NCBI RefSeq assembly: GCF_964026445.1
Contig: NZ_OZ032150.1
Span: forward strand, 62,001-126,000
DNA length: 64,000 nucleotides
Direction: 5' to 3'
Origin: Rickettsia endosymbiont of Cantharis rufa
Lineage (GTDB): Bacteria > Pseudomonadota > Alphaproteobacteria > Rickettsiales > Rickettsiaceae
Shown here: positions 11,601-21,072 of the stretch, piece after piece
Position numbering within the stretch: position 1 is the first letter of the stretch
Layout: each line of letters starts with the position of its first letter
The notes under the pieces: model-generated
Database searches by the model: none
Told to the model about the DNA's origin: nothing
What the model saw: only the letters and a program-made list of their open reading frames with translations
Made by a program: the position numbers and the translations under genes

Positions 11601-11945
11601 TTAAATCATTACGTAGCCAAATTGATCTAACCCCCCAGGTGATACAAGAATACCAGTCTTTTTAAGCTCATTTGATACTCGCATCTGACCATAAGCTGGG
11701 TATTCTACCGCCATATCTAATACTGCTCTCTCTACCGCAGGATCAACTCTATTTGCTATAATTGGCTTCTTCCGGCTAATCTCATATAACGCCTCTTCTC
11801 CCCCAGTTTCATATAGCTCTTTGAACCTATAATAACTGTCCCTGCTGTATCCCATAGCTTTACACGCTGACGATATACTTCCAAGACTCCTAGCTAATCC
11901 CAGTAATCCTATTTTTGGCTTTATTATTTTTTGATTTAGATTCAT
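11601..11945 (-). CDS. IS481 transposase, N-terminal part
   Basis: 114 codons beginning [20 protein letters not shown], the native start, with a helix-turn-helix region. The frame stops just after a GGGGGG run ([13 protein letters not shown]); a -1 slip there restores [20 protein letters not shown] and joins the catalytic frame. Seen identically in all copies with this region. Confidence 0.75.
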   Translation of the reverse strand: MNLNQKIIKPKIGLLGLARSLGSISSACKAMGYSRDSYYRFKELYETGGEEALYEISRKKPIIANRVDPAVERAVLDMAVEYPAYGQMRVSNELKKTGILVSPGGLDQFGYVMI

Positions 11946-12115
11946 TTCTAATCCTCTATTTAATACTTATCTTATTTTACTAAATGTAAGATTGAATCTC
12001 AGCTATTACATATGAAATAATAACAAACTCTTGAGGTTGTTCCGTCAATTACTTCGTAATTTTCCTCGCAATGACGGTTTTGGTATCTATACAAGCAATA
12101 CCATTAAATAACAGC

Positions 12116-12676
12116 TTATTCACTCTTTTCATAAATCTGCTCTACTACACCGTCAACACCCATTAAGAAAGTATAAACCTTTAATTGGGGGAATTTTTCT
12201 CTGATTATGTTACGTGCTTTATTTAAAATTTTTGTATGCTCTGTCGTTTCTTTTTCACGTGTTTTTAAATATTCTTGACCTACAAGTATCTTATAAGCTC
12301 CGCAATCTCTATGGTCAAGGAACACAATTTGTTTAATATTATGTAACTGCTGTAAAATTCCTATTGTATCTTCTATTGTTTTTCCCCAGTAAGTATATTT
12401 CTCGTTGACGAGTGCAAGCGATGCACCGGGCAGTGATACTTTATCAAAATTATCTTCTAACCCCAACTGTTTCATTAATTTATCGGTTTCATCTATTAAC
12501 CTAAAATCTACACAGCTAATTAAAAGAGTAGAGGCTTCGTTTAATGTTTTTAAATGCTCTTTACTTACTTCTACCTTTATAACTTTTTTATCAGCAATTA
12601 TATCTTTGTTAGCAGCGTAAAGATTTAAGCTAGACACCATAATTAATCCCAAAATTACATATTTTACATATATCAT
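12116..12676 (-). CDS. beta-carbonic anhydrase-like exported protein
   Basis: 186 residues. Residues 1-22 form a signal peptide ([16 protein letters not shown]). The remainder resembles the beta-carbonic anhydrase fold: [11 protein letters not shown] around residue 54 supplies the Cys-x-Asp-x-Arg element, LPGASLALV the oxyanion loop, and [11 protein letters not shown] the His-x-x-Cys zinc pair. Such enzymes hydrate CO2 with zinc held by two Cys and one His. Catalysis is inferred from motifs only; the Ser of the usual CxDSR is Phe here, so activity is uncertain. An exported location is unusual for the family. It lies 13 bp downstream of pgsA on the same strand and may be co-transcribed. Confidence 0.65.
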   Translation of the reverse strand: MIYVKYVILGLIMVSSLNLYAANKDIIADKKVIKVEVSKEHLKTLNEASTLLISCVDFRLIDETDKLMKQLGLEDNFDKVSLPGASLALVNEKYTYWGKTIEDTIGILQQLHNIKQIVFLDHRDCGAYKILVGQEYLKTREKETTEHTKILNKARNIIREKFPQLKVYTFLMGVDGVVEQIYEKSE

Positions 12677-12689
12677 AAAACTATCCTAT

Positions 12690-13235
12690 TTAAAAATATT
12701 TCTTACATGCTTTAAAATAAGAATAACCTGTGATGATTGTTAGAAAAGCAGCAATCCACAAAATTATTTCTCCTACTATATCTAAATAAATAATGCCTGA
12801 ACCCTTTGAGCCCAATATCAATATCGATAAAGCAAACATTTGTAAAAAAGTTTTTACCTTAGCAAGTCTTGATACAGGCACACTAACTTTTACTAAAGCT
12901 AAAAACTCTCGAAGACCGCTAACTAAAAACTCTCGTGCTAAAATCAATAAACACGGTATTTCATCTATATTATCTTTTTTTAGTAGCATTATGATAGCAC
13001 AGCCTACGAGTAGCTTATCTGCTATAGGGTCAAACATCTTACCAAAGCTCGTAACTAAATTATATCTTCTTGCAATATAACCGTCAAAAAAATCCGTAAT
13101 ACTAGCTAAAACAAATAATAGCGCCCCTAATTTACGTGCAAGCGGATTATTTACGTAAAATGCCAATATAATAACCGGAATTACCATTATTCGAGCAATA
13201 GTCAGATAATTAGGTAAATTTTTGTCTATTCTCAT
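12690..13235 (-). CDS. pgsA: CDP-diacylglycerol--glycerol-3-phosphate 3-phosphatidyltransferase
   Basis: 181 residues, the usual length. The CDP-alcohol phosphotransferase signature is complete: [12 protein letters not shown] followed by [14 protein letters not shown] (D-G-x2-A-R, G-x3-D-x3-D). Several hydrophobic spans mark an inner-membrane enzyme. It makes phosphatidylglycerolphosphate from CDP-diacylglycerol and glycerol-3-phosphate, the committed step to phosphatidylglycerol and cardiolipin, so the bacterium keeps its own anionic lipid synthesis. The N-terminal [10 protein letters not shown] is typical and supports the start. Confidence 0.93.
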   Translation of the reverse strand: MRIDKNLPNYLTIARIMVIPVIILAFYVNNPLARKLGALLFVLASITDFFDGYIARRYNLVTSFGKMFDPIADKLLVGCAIIMLLKKDNIDEIPCLLILAREFLVSGLREFLALVKVSVPVSRLAKVKTFLQMFALSILILGSKGSGIIYLDIVGEIILWIAAFLTIITGYSYFKACKKYF

Positions 13236-13382
13236 TAATTCATTATCGCCAATAAAATATTTTCTATTGATTTAAAAGTTGTAGAAATTGACGCTTGACG
13301 TAATCACCCCGATTTCTAAATAATATATTATTATATTCAGTAAAGAAATTATTAGTTTTTACTAAAAAAAACAATTTTATAA

Positions 13383-13415
13383 CGAATAGCGGATTATGCA
13401 ATAATTCGCTATTCG
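13383..13415 (-). terminator. rho-independent terminator of yidC
   Basis: GAATAGCGGATTAT and AATAATTCGCTATTC form a near-perfect 14-bp stem 3 bp after the yidC stop. On the minus strand it is followed about ten bases later by a run of eight T. The position and shape fit a terminator. Confidence 0.65.
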
Positions 13416-13417
13416 CT

Positions 13418-15100
13418 TTAGTTAAATTTATTAATATAGTATTGTTGTATTATAGATAAAATATTATTCCAAGACCAATATATTAAAAGTCCTACAGGAA
13501 AACTACTAAACATCACTAAAAAAACTAACGGCATAAATTTCATTACTTGAGCTTGCACGGGGTCCGCAGGTTCAGGACTCATTCTTTGCTGTAAGAACAT
13601 AGTGGTAGCCATTAAAATAGGCCATGCTCCAATCGTTAAAAATGACGGCGGCGAGAATGGCAATAAGCCGAATAAATTAAAAATAGTAGTGGGGTCAGGC
13701 GCGGACAAGTCTTTAATCCAGCCATAAAACGGAGCTTGTCGCATTTCAATAGTTACATACAATACTTTATATATAGAGAAAAATACGGGTATTTGAACAA
13801 GTATAGGCAAACAACCTGCTACCGGATTTACTTTTTCTTTCTTATATAAAGCCATAATTTCTTGATTTAAACGTGCTTTATCACCACTGTATAAATTTTT
13901 TATCCTATCGATTTCCGGCTGTAAATTTTTCATTTTTTTCATCGAACGATAAGATTTATTGGCTAAAGTGAACATTAGCAGCTTAATTATAACCGTAACG
14001 ATTAATATACTAATCCCAAAATTACCGACATAACCATAGAAAAAATTCATGGCGTAGAAGACCGGTTTAGTAATTACATAGAACCAACCGAAATCAATAG
14101 CTCTATCGAATAATTTAATATCATATTGTTTTTCATATTTATCGAGTAAGTCTACTTTTTTTGCTCCGGCAAAAATTCTGCTTTTAATGGAAAAATTTTC
14201 GCCGGGTTTTATTATTTGTACCGGTGAAATAAAATCTACTTGATATTTTTCAATGCCTTGTTTAAGAACATAATTAAAATTTGAACTATAATTACTTGAT
14301 TTATCGGGAATTAATGCAGACAACCAATATTTATCGGTAATTCCTATCCAATCAACCTTACCTACTGCAAATTTCTCGCTTTTCTTATCTTTAATATCAT
14401 CATATGAATATTCTTTAAGGCTTTCATCTATACAACCGATAGGTCCTTGATGTAATATATTCACCGCTTTTTCAACAGAAGTATATTTACGGTTTATTAA
14501 ACCGTAAGATTGCACAGAAAGTTCTTCATCGCTATTATTAACGATGGTTTGTTCTATAGTAAATAAATAGTTTTTATCGACCGTGATAGTAACTAAAAAC
14601 TTAACTCTGTCTTCATTAACCCAAAATAAATTAACGGGCTTTTCAGGACCTAATATTTCACCGTCACTATTCCATATAGTATCGTTATTAGGAAGTTTTG
14701 CACTAGATAAATTACTAACTAAGCCAATTTCGGCAAAATAAGAATTCTCGGTATTAGTAGGTGAAAATAATACCACATCAGGGCTATCTTTAGATAAATC
14801 TTGCTTATATTTTTTTAATATTAAATCATCAAATCTAAGCCCTTTTAATGAAATAGAGCCGGTGAGCGATTCAGATTCTATTTTAATACGCCGCCCCCCC
14901 TTTTCTTCTTGAACAACAATATCAGATGCAGGCTCAACTAAAGCTTTTAACTTTTGCTTCTTTAAATTTTCTACTTTCTGCGCTGCTAGTTGCTGTTGCT
15001 GTTTTTTTTGTTCAGGTTTTACGACAAAATATTGCCAACCGAAAATTATACTTAAAGATAGTACAATAGCGGCTATTAAATTAATTATATTATTATTCAT
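13418..15100 (-). CDS. yidC: membrane protein insertase YidC
   Basis: 560 residues, typical of the Gram-negative long form. It has an N-terminal transmembrane anchor ([14 protein letters not shown]), a Lys/Gln-rich linker, a large periplasmic beta domain (about 60-340), then the conserved insertase domain: [20 protein letters not shown], the [24 protein letters not shown] cytoplasmic helices, [20 protein letters not shown], and the last spans ending [17 protein letters not shown]. YidC inserts and folds inner-membrane proteins alone or with SecYEG. The gene is followed by a strong terminator, so it ends its transcript. Confidence 0.95.
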   Translation of the reverse strand: MNNNIINLIAAIVLSLSIIFGWQYFVVKPEQKKQQQQLAAQKVENLKKQKLKALVEPASDIVVQEEKGGRRIKIESESLTGSISLKGLRFDDLILKKYKQDLSKDSPDVVLFSPTNTENSYFAEIGLVSNLSSAKLPNNDTIWNSDGEILGPEKPVNLFWVNEDRVKFLVTITVDKNYLFTIEQTIVNNSDEELSVQSYGLINRKYTSVEKAVNILHQGPIGCIDESLKEYSYDDIKDKKSEKFAVGKVDWIGITDKYWLSALIPDKSSNYSSNFNYVLKQGIEKYQVDFISPVQIIKPGENFSIKSRIFAGAKKVDLLDKYEKQYDIKLFDRAIDFGWFYVITKPVFYAMNFFYGYVGNFGISILIVTVIIKLLMFTLANKSYRSMKKMKNLQPEIDRIKNLYSGDKARLNQEIMALYKKEKVNPVAGCLPILVQIPVFFSIYKVLYVTIEMRQAPFYGWIKDLSAPDPTTIFNLFGLLPFSPPSFLTIGAWPILMATTMFLQQRMSPEPADPVQAQVMKFMPLVFLVMFSSFPVGLLIYWSWNNILSIIQQYYINKFN

Positions 15101-15187
15101 TCCTAGGTCTTAAATTTTCATATTTTTAAAGCTTTAAGTTTTAAAGCATTTAGAGAAAATAATCAAGTAGTATATAATACTTCTTTT

Positions 15188-15298
15188 CTTTCAAAAGTAG
15201 TAAATATCCAGGATGAAAGGCTACTTCCCTCCCATCTTAGGCTCTGCGAAGATTTCTAAAAAGATTTAATTTATTTTTTTATTTTTACTACTTTTCAT
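15188..15298. repeat. palindromic intergenic element between mscS-like gene and yidC
   Basis: AAAAGTAGTAAATA near 15193 is mirrored by TATTTTTACTACTTTT near 15278, forming arms around an 80-bp core that is richer in GC (CCAGGATGAAAGGCTACTT, TCCCATCTTAGGCTCTGCG). It may be a palindromic repeat or a small structured RNA. I cannot match it to 4.5S, 6S or another known RNA. The 213-bp gap holds nothing else. Confidence 0.4.
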
Positions 15299-15313
15299 TT
15301 TACTTCGGATATA

Positions 15314-16480
15314 TTATACCACTCCTACATTCTGAAATATTTTTAATTTAAATTCAGGAAGTATAGAAATTAAATGTTCAGAAATATTGTCTTGTATATT
15401 TTCATAACCTACTAAATTCACTTCTTTAATGAAGATATATATTTCTACAGGCAACCCGTTAATTGTAGGTTCAAGTTGTCTTACTAAAAAAGTAAATCCT
15501 TCGGTATAAACTGCCGGATTATTTTTTAGATATTCCTGAACGTATAATTTGAATAGCTTTATATTAGTTAAATCCTTCTCTTCTTTATCAAGAGTGATTT
15601 TATCTATTACATCATTTGATATATAAGGAGATTTTTTTAGTTCTTTTAAAATAGTAGCGTCACAGAAGTTAATAGTTGTCATATTAATATTAAACACTCT
15701 CTTTACCCTTCTTGCTCCTGATTCACTAATTCCTCGATAATTAGTTACGTTAGAATTTAAAATGCTGTAAGTAGGAGCTGTAGAAATAGATTGATCAAAA
15801 TTCCTAATTGTTACTACAGAAATAGTAATTTTTTCAACTGTTCCTTCAATTTCCCCTATACGTACCCAGTCTCCAATATTAATAATTTCTTGAGTAGTTA
15901 GTTGCAAGCTTGCAAGTAATCCTAAAACAGTATCTTTGAAAACAAATGTTAAAATAGCCGCGGCTGCACCTAAACTTGTTAAAAATGCACTAAGCGAAAT
16001 ATTTAATACATATGAAATAGTTACCATTACAGCGATAATTATAACAATAATTTTTAGTATTTGAAAATATAAGCTAAGCGGTGCATTTTTTGTAACGGCT
16101 TTGATCCTATTGTGATACAGATCTGCAAAAGCATCTATAAGCGTTAATAATAACAACGTCACAGGTATACTAGTATATAAGATTACTACAGTATCTTTGA
16201 TTCCGAGTAATACATGCGCTTTAAAAGAAGTAGGATGAAAAATATTTCCCCAACATACAAAGTAAATTGCTAATAAAGTGTGTAATAAGTAACGAAATAT
16301 AGGATATTTTTTTAGCATCCTTTCATAATCATCATAATGATGTCTAGCTAAATAATTTTTTATAGGAATAAAAATTAATCTTTTAATTAGAAATATCACC
16401 GGTATAAGGGATACTAACATAACAAATAATAATACTAACTCCGTACTTGAGGTATGATATAGATCCATTAAATATTGCAT
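15314..16480 (-). CDS. MscS-family mechanosensitive ion channel
   Basis: 388 residues. Four to five hydrophobic spans fill residues 15-200, ending in the pore-lining helix with Ala/Gly pattern (AFLTSLGAAAAILTFVFKD). The MscS beta domain follows: TVLGLLASLQLTTQEIINIG, GDWVRIGEIEGTVEKIT, VTIRNFDQSISTAPT, NYRG. A C-terminal alpha/beta domain ends at residue 388. The protein resembles the YbdG/MscM-like branch by the DWVRIG...GTVEKI motif and the membrane layout. Such channels open under membrane tension and release solutes in osmotic downshift. It diverges from lgt across a 108-bp promoter region. Confidence 0.85.
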   Translation of the reverse strand: MQYLMDLYHTSSTELVLLFVMLVSLIPVIFLIKRLIFIPIKNYLARHHYDDYERMLKKYPIFRYLLHTLLAIYFVCWGNIFHPTSFKAHVLLGIKDTVVILYTSIPVTLLLLTLIDAFADLYHNRIKAVTKNAPLSLYFQILKIIVIIIAVMVTISYVLNISLSAFLTSLGAAAAILTFVFKDTVLGLLASLQLTTQEIINIGDWVRIGEIEGTVEKITISVVTIRNFDQSISTAPTYSILNSNVTNYRGISESGARRVKRVFNINMTTINFCDATILKELKKSPYISNDVIDKITLDKEEKDLTNIKLFKLYVQEYLKNNPAVYTEGFTFLVRQLEPTINGLPVEIYIFIKEVNLVGYENIQDNISEHLISILPEFKLKIFQNVGVV

Positions 16481-16588
16481 ATTTTACCTATCATCATTAT
16501 TATAAAATATAAATCTTTTTTATTATTACTAAAAATTTTATTTTTATCAATAATTTTAACTCAAAAGAACTAAATAACTTATTTATCT

Positions 16589-17371
16589 ATGACATTTCCT
16601 AATATTAATCCAATTATTTTTGCTATAGGTCCATTTGCTATATCTTGGTATTCCCTTTCATATGTAGTAGGAATTTTACTAGGTTGGTTCTATGCAAACA
16701 AAATTATAGAAAAATTTAAACCTCAAATTACCAAAAAAAATCTAGAAGATTTCATTACTTATGCCGTCATAGGAATAATAGTCGGGGGTAGATTAGGATT
16801 TGTTTTATTATATAACCCTTCTAGATATTTTTCGAACCCAATAGATATCTTAAAAACTTATGAAGGCGGGATGTCTTTCCATGGCGGAGCTTTAGGAGTA
16901 ATTATTGCCGCTTATTTGTTTTGTCGAAAATATAAAATTAATTTTTTAAGTCTCACGGACATAATAGCACCGGTAGTACCTATCGGATTATTTTTAGGTA
17001 GAATCGCTAATTTTATTAACGGTGAATTATATGGACGCATTACAGATTCTTCTTTTGGTATTATTTTTCCAAATAGTTATTTACAGCCCCGTCACCCTAG
17101 TCAATTATATGAAGCTTTTTTTGAAGGTTTAGTATTATTTTGTATTTTAGCATACGCAACATTTAAGCACAAAACACTTGAAAAATATGCTTTAAACTCA
17201 GGGCTATTTTTAACACTTTATGCTCTTTTCCGAATAATTATTGAAATATTTAGAGAGCCTGACGTGCAAATCGGGTTTATTTTAGATAGCATAACTATGG
17301 GACAGATTTTATCTATACCACTACTTTTGCTAGGCGTTTATTTAATAATTAGGTCTAAGAGACTATCTTGA
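16589..17371 (+). CDS. lgt: prolipoprotein diacylglyceryl transferase
   Basis: 260 residues, seven hydrophobic spans. Family motifs are present: [14 protein letters not shown] with the essential His, [16 protein letters not shown] with the Lgt signature, and [13 protein letters not shown]. Lgt moves a diacylglyceryl group from phosphatidylglycerol to the lipobox Cys of prelipoproteins, using the lipid whose synthesis pgsA begins. The ATG at 16589 starts [20 protein letters not shown], the normal N-terminus. It diverges from the MscS gene. Confidence 0.95.
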   Translation: MTFPNINPIIFAIGPFAISWYSLSYVVGILLGWFYANKIIEKFKPQITKKNLEDFITYAVIGIIVGGRLGFVLLYNPSRYFSNPIDILKTYEGGMSFHGGALGVIIAAYLFCRKYKINFLSLTDIIAPVVPIGLFLGRIANFINGELYGRITDSSFGIIFPNSYLQPRHPSQLYEAFFEGLVLFCILAYATFKHKTLEKYALNSGLFLTLYALFRIIIEIFREPDVQIGFILDSITMGQILSIPLLLLGVYLIIRSKRLS

Positions 17372-17505
17372 ATTCCCTTTATTATTAAATTTTGTAATCG
17401 CTTGTTTAAATCGTTCTACATAACCTTTAGAATCTTTCGATTTTGTAGGTAATGATTTTTAAGATCCTGTATCATTGTTTTTACACGATCTAACGATCGT
17501 GCCTC

Positions 17506-19197
17506 CATTTTACAGATGTGGGTATTAAATGCTATACGTTCAATAAGAGTCCCGATGACTTTATCATGAATATCCAATGACTTGGAAAAACAAATTGTTT
17601 TACGTGTCAGTCTTTTGCATCTTGTTCTAAGATTTAAGTTACCCCGTTCTATCCGTTGAGTATATTTTTTACTAACAATGTGTTTTTTGGGATCTAATAA
17701 CCTAGCAGGTCGTGCCCCCGTATTGCAGCTTAGCATGAATAGTCTATAATCCTCAAACAGTAATAAGAGAGAATTATAGTTAAGGAGTTATGGCAAGAAT
17801 ATATGTTAAGTGTAGATCAAGAATAGATGTTAAGTGTAGATATTGTAACGACACAGAAAAAGTAGTAAAGGCGGGATATTCAATTTCAAAACAACAGAGA
17901 TATCAATGCAAGCAGTGTAATCGATATTTTTAACTGTAATATATTAATAATGCCTCTAAGCCTGGAGTCAAGGCTCAGATAGTAGATATGTCAATCAATG
18001 GCTCTGGAGTTAGGGATACAGTAAGAGTATTAAAAGTGGGTATCAATACGGTTATCCGTGTTTTAAAAAAATCTAGCGTTAAAAAAGATAAATCATTCTA
18101 TCAATACGATAGAAGTAATTATTGCTCCTGAAATAGATGAACAATGGCCTTATGTACAGAATAAATCCAAACAAAGATGGCTTTGATATTCTTTGGATAA
18201 GATTTTGTTAAAAGTAGTTGCTTATACTTTTGGTACAAGATGTGATAGCACATCAGAATCATTACTGAAAAAAACTGGAGGATTTTAAGGTTACTTTTTA
18301 CTTTACAGATGGATAGGGAAGTTATGCTAGGTTATTAGATCCCAAAAAACACATTGTTAGTAAAAAATATACTCAACGGATAGAACGGGGTAACTTAAAT
18401 CTTAGAACAAGATGCAAAAGACTGACACGTAAAACAATTTGTTTTTCCAAGTCATTGGATATTCATGATAAAGTCATCGGAACTCTTATTGAACGTATAG
18501 CATTTAATACCCACATCTGCAAAATGGAGGTGCGGCCCTCCGTTCTATCCGTTGAGTATATTTTTTACTAACAATGTGTTTTTTGGGATCTAATAACCTA
18601 GCATAACTTCCCTATCCATCTGTAAAGTAAAAAGTAACCTTAAAATCCTCCAGTTTTTTTCAGTAATGATTCTGATGTGCTATCACATCTTGTACCAAAA
18701 GTATAAGCAACTACTTTTAACAAAATCTTATCCAAAGAATATCAAAGCCATCTTTGTTTGGATTTATTCTGTACATAAGACCATTGTTCATCTATTTCAG
18801 GAGCAATAATTACTTCTATCGTATTGATAGAATGATTTATCTTTTTTAACGCTAGATTTTTTTAAAACACGGATAACCGTATTGATACCCACTTTTAATA
18901 CTCTTACTGTATCCCTAACTCCAGAGCCATTGATTGACATATCTACTATCTGAGTCTTGACTCCAGGCTTAGAGGCATTATTAATATATTACAGTTAAAA
19001 ATATCGATTACACTGCTTGCATTGATATCTCTGTTGTTTTGAAATTGAATATCCCGCCTTTACTACTTTTTCTGTGTCGTTACAATATCTACACTTAACA
19101 TCTATTCTTGCCATAACTCCTTAACTATAATTCTCTCTTATTACTGTTTGAGGATTATAGACTATTCATGCTAAGCTGCAATACGGGGGACACTGCC
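17506..19197 (-). mobile_element. IS1-family element with exact 9-bp target duplication, itself split
   Basis: The outer IS1 runs 17506-17707 and 18540-19197 on the minus strand, with ends ATCGTGCCTCC and GGCAGTGTCCCCC (second read inward). GATCTAACG lies directly outside each end (17497-17505 and 19198-19206), a 9-bp duplication as IS1 makes. It lacks the 24-bp internal duplication found in some other copies. A second IS1 (17708-18537) interrupts it, and 64 bp of the outer element are repeated on both sides of the insert. Confidence 0.8.
17708..18537 (+). mobile_element. IS1-family element nested in IS1
   Basis: Complete 830-bp copy on the plus strand from GGTCGTGCCCCCGTATTGCAG to AATGGAGGTGCGGCC. 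It includes the 24-bp tandem unit in the InsA start (RIYVKCRS then RIDVKCRY). It has the same stops as the other copies and also TAG in place of the Trp codon of DGWGSYA. It is flanked by a 64-bp direct repeat of the host IS1 (17644-17707 and 18540-18603), far longer than a normal target duplication. Confidence 0.8.
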
Positions 19198-19547
19198 GAT
19201 CTAACGTTGTCTGCATCTCCATTCTTGGTTTTGCAGGTTTTGCTTGCTATTTTTTTGCTTGGTTTAACTCGTGTTCTTGACAATCTAGCATTGCCTGCAT
19301 ATCCATTCTTGGATGTGGTTTATTATCACCTGTTTTTTCTTTAGGCATAATATTTAGCTTTTTATATTAACATTACTTAACTAGTATAGAAGCAAAAGTT
19401 TAAATTAAGATATTAAATATTAATTTTTTGAAATTATTTTTATTAAATTGATGTAAATATGTAAGCTCAAAAATAAAATCATTTTGAAATAAGATTAGCA
19501 TCCTTTTTTAATCTTATAAATATTATAAATTTTAGACATAGAAATAA

Positions 19548-20624
19548 ATGTCAATAGAATCCAAAATAAGACAATTAATTGATCAAAACGACTATATTAC
19601 TTGCGATGTTCTCATACAGGAGGTGTTAAACTTAAATCCTACTTCCTATTATAAGCAAGTAAGGACGCTAGCTAGCGAAGGTGATTTTGTTACGGCTCCT
19701 GAAATTTCGCAGCTATTCGGTGAAGTTATTGGCTTATGGTGTATCAAAGAGTGGCAAAGAATCGGTTGCCCGAAAAGTCTTAGTTTAGTAGAGCTTGGTC
19801 CTGGGCGAGGCTTATTAATGCGTGATTTACTACGTACCGCAAAATTAGTACCGGAATTTTATAAAGCTTTATCGATTGAACTAATAGAAATTAATCAAAA
19901 TTTTATTGCCCATCAAAAGTCTAATTTACAAGATACTAATTTACCGATTAAACATCTATCATTTGTAGAAGATATACCCAAAAAACCTACCATAATAATA
20001 GCTAATGAATTCTTTGATGCTATGCCGATAAAGCAATATATTAAAGTCAAAGAATTGTGGTATGAAAGAATATTCGTGGTACAACCAGTAGATGGAAGAA
20101 TAAAATACGACAAAATGAGCGTTAATAAGCAATTACAAGAATATTTACAGCGAACTCATATTGAAGCAAAAGACGGAGCAATACTTGAAGAATCTTATAA
20201 ATCGATAGAAATTATTAAATTTATAGCTAAGCATCTAAAAAAACTAAGCGGCAGCTGCCTTATAATAGATTATAGCTATGACATATCTCCAGATAACAGA
20301 ACTAGATATCAATATAATCCAACTCTGCAAGCAGTTAAAAATCATAAATATTGCTCTATACTTGAGAACCTTGGAGAAGTCGATTTATCGGCGCATGTGG
20401 ATTTTTACGCATTAAAGACGGTTGCTAAAAATAGCAGTATGAATGTAATAGATACAATGTTGCAACGAGATTTTTTAATAGAAAACGGAATCTTATTACG
20501 TAGTAAAACATTGCAAGGTAAGCTTAACGATGAGCAAGCGCAAATAATAGAAAAGCAAGTAGAACGACTAATATCCCCAAAACAAATGGGAACATTATTT
20601 AAAGTATTACAGATAATGTATTAA
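19548..20624 (+). CDS. MidA-family SAM-dependent methyltransferase
   Basis: 358 residues. The class I methyltransferase SAM loop is SLVELGPGRGLLMRDLLRT (about residues 81-99), with NEFFDAMPIKQYIK further on, the family hallmark, and YSYDISPDNRTRYQ/HVDFYALK in the C-terminal half. In eukaryotes the family member NDUFAF7 dimethylates an arginine of NDUFS2 during complex I assembly; a similar role for Rickettsia NADH dehydrogenase is inference. The start ATG at 19548 precedes SIESKIRQLI and the next region is a 150-bp AT-rich leader. Confidence 0.88.
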   Translation: MSIESKIRQLIDQNDYITCDVLIQEVLNLNPTSYYKQVRTLASEGDFVTAPEISQLFGEVIGLWCIKEWQRIGCPKSLSLVELGPGRGLLMRDLLRTAKLVPEFYKALSIELIEINQNFIAHQKSNLQDTNLPIKHLSFVEDIPKKPTIIIANEFFDAMPIKQYIKVKELWYERIFVVQPVDGRIKYDKMSVNKQLQEYLQRTHIEAKDGAILEESYKSIEIIKFIAKHLKKLSGSCLIIDYSYDISPDNRTRYQYNPTLQAVKNHKYCSILENLGEVDLSAHVDFYALKTVAKNSSMNVIDTMLQRDFLIENGILLRSKTLQGKLNDEQAQIIEKQVERLISPKQMGTLFKVLQIMY

Positions 20625-20626
20625 TC

Positions 20627-21038
20627 TCAGTTCTGCGTCTTGATTATAAATGGACAGCTTAGGTCGCCTTCTTCACATTTCAGCATAGCTTCAAATTCTT
20701 TGACGCGCTCTTCGGTTCTTCCTGTAAAACACATAAGCAGTATCATTGGATATACTGAACCGCCATAAACCCCGGAACTCTGAAACTCACATTCGGTATC
20801 TCGGTACTTAATCCATAAATTTTGGGATTTTTTAAGCAGATTAACTTTTTCTTGTTCGTCTGAAATATGCTTTGATATTTCTTGATATATTTGATTTTAG
20901 TTTCTCATCAACTTTCTTATATTCTTAACCGGTACAATAATTCATATCACCTTGTGTTAGGGCATTATTGCAATCAACAGCAAAAGCATAAGATATCGAA
21001 CTAAGAAATAGCCAACAGAAAATAATTGCTTTTTTCAT
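20627..21038 (-). pseudogene. LprI/DUF1311-like exported protein, decayed
   Basis: The minus strand begins MKKAIIFCWLFLSSISYAFA, a clear signal peptide, then VDCNNALTQGDMNYCTG and a TAA. After a frameshift the next frame reads ISKHISDEQEKVNLLKKSQN, LWIKYRDTECEFQSS, GGSVYPMILLMCFTGRTEER and ends CPFIIKTQN. The W-x-x-Y-R-D-x-x-C pattern and spaced cysteines match the lysozyme-inhibitor LprI N-terminal (DUF1311) family. At least one stop and one frameshift abolish the product. Confidence 0.7.
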
Positions 21039-21072
21039 TATTTTACCATTTTTAGAAATAATTAATTAAGAA

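Larger units (their letters stand above)
10822..12010 (-). mobile_element. IS481-family element (ISRpe1-like), complete
   Basis: 1189 bp with imperfect terminal inverted repeats: TGTAGAAATCAAGATCTAAT on the left and TGTAATAGCTGAGATTCAAT read inward on the right, both beginning TGTA. It carries two transposase frames in different phase. Gene content and the TGT..ACA ends fit IS481; the name ISRpe1 is a likely match recalled from R. peacockii, not checked. No clear target duplication flanks it. Confidence 0.85.
17416..19348 (-). pseudogene. small hypothetical gene split by nested IS1 elements
   Basis: The 5' part (19348-19198) reads MPKEKTGDNKPHPRMDMQAM, LDCQEHELNQAKK, a TAG, then AKPAKPRMEMQTTLDR. 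The 3' part (17505-17416) reads [22 protein letters not shown] and stop. Removing the IS block and one copy of the 9-bp duplication GATCTAACG joins them in phase as [11 protein letters not shown]. The rebuilt gene has about 80 codons with a single internal stop beside an A-run. The product is hydrophilic and Lys/Gln-rich with two similar pieces (PRMDMQAMLD and PRMEMQTTLD). I do not recognise it. Confidence 0.6.

Noticed and set aside
15188-15298. 4.5S (SRP) RNA candidate
   Set aside because: The core has AGGGAAGTAGCC on the minus strand, a little like the SRP motif, but the GGAA tetraloop lacks the required CC/GG closing pairs.
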